Assembly: GCA_029001845.1 (NCBI GenBank)
Contig: JAREWP010000077.1
Location: forward strand, 1-64,000
Length of the DNA: 64,000 nucleotides
Source of the DNA: Candidatus Magnetocorallium paracelense
GTDB lineage: Bacteria; Nitrospirota; Thermodesulfovibrionia; Thermodesulfovibrionales; Magnetobacteriaceae
Reading direction: 5' to 3'
The position numbers and the translations under genes are program-made. The notes under the pieces were generated by a model. That model did not search any database. It saw only the letters and a program-made list of their open reading frames with translations, and had not been told where the DNA came from. Positions 63,767 through 64,000 of the stretch are shown piece after piece; position 1 is the first letter of the stretch, and each line of letters starts with the position of its first letter.

Positions 63767-64000
63767 ATGAAACTTTTTCTATTACTTATAACAATCCTGT
63801 TCATATCCTGCACACAGAGCGAAGAACCCGGAACACCTCCGGCAAATACTCTAACGGAACCGATAATGAAAGTCAGGGAGATCGGCGCACGTGAGAACCT
63901 GAGATCGATCAATAAAGCGATAAAAACATTTCACGCAGGCAATGGGAGATACCCGGAGAGCTTAGAGGAGCTGGCTGAAAAGATGATGTTAGATATAGAT
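63767..64000 (+). CDS. Lipoprotein, N-terminal part (cut by window end)
   Basis: 78 codons visible. The signal MKLFLLLITILFISC ends in a lipobox (FISC). Then a flexible TQSEEPGTPPANTLTEP and a helical segment RENLRSINKAIKTFHAGNGR YPESLEELAE, which resembles the conserved helix-turn (NGRYPESLEEL) of type II secretion pseudopilin-like domains. GAGGAG precedes the ATG. The family cannot be fixed from this fragment. Confidence 0.65.
   Translation, partial: MKLFLLLITILFISCTQSEEPGTPPANTLTEPIMKVREIGARENLRSINKAIKTFHAGNGRYPESLEELAEKMMLDID

Overview
The window reads as a chromosomal segment of an anaerobic, diderm (Gram-negative) bacterium of moderately low G+C. Supporting features are an outer-membrane-type protein, Lnt and lipoproteins, FtsEX/EnvC, the six-subunit Rnf complex, a B12-dependent class II ribonucleotide reductase and an octaheme c-type cytochrome. 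Gene content would suit a deltaproteobacterium-like or Nitrospirota-like lineage, but no rRNA is present and I cannot place it further. UGA is a stop codon here: many genes end in TGA and prfB carries the classical RF2 autoregulatory +1 frameshift site.

Layout. 0-5.3 kb: partial porin-like gene, a Com-like zinc ribbon missed by simple ORF calling, fur, a PilJ-type chemoreceptor paired with a PstS-like binding protein, and a gluconokinase whose C-terminus lies in a MITE. 5.6-11.2 kb: rnfCDGEAB. 11.5-13.8 kb: nrdJ with a strong terminator. 13.9-19.7 kb: an unknown protein, a radical SAM/SPASM protein with a C-terminal nucleotide-binding-like domain, a phosphatidylserine decarboxylase interrupted by one in-frame TGA, and an octaheme HAO-like cytochrome. 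19.8-29.4 kb: an accessory island bracketed by inverted copies of one dispersed repeat. It holds a serine carboxypeptidase (S10), a REP-associated transposase with four REP-type composite units, and a two-gene system made of a coiled-coil membrane protein and a 1657-residue AAA-like NTPase with about six membrane segments between Walker A and Walker B. 29.5-34.7 kb: ald, a frameshifted NarL-type regulator, a wrecked NACHT gene and a PolB-type exonuclease.

34.9-53.1 kb is the conserved core: ctpA-envC-ftsX-ftsE-hisD on the minus strand, tRNA-Phe, then lnt, prfB, dnaA, dnaN, gyrB, gyrA and a RuBisCO-like/cupin fusion overlapping gyrA. This cluster marks the probable origin neighbourhood. 53.1-64 kb: a nucleotidyltransferase broken at a C-run, a fragment of the downstream HigA-ImmA gene, two beta-propeller proteins (one with a haem c motif), an iron alcohol dehydrogenase with an ABM protein, smpB-ssrA, a HigB/HigA-ImmA toxin-antitoxin pair, several HTH and coiled-coil fragments, and a lipoprotein cut by the window end.

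How it works together: Rnf couples ferredoxin and NAD redox to an ion gradient. The octaheme cytochrome implies periplasmic nitrogen or sulfur redox chemistry. The FtsEX-EnvC-CtpA block drives cell-wall splitting. The accessory regions are full of small palindromic repeats, decayed genes and defence or toxin-antitoxin type modules. The best candidate for an undescribed system is the two-gene membrane NTPase unit at 23.0-29.2 kb; the RuBisCO-like/cupin fusion is second.
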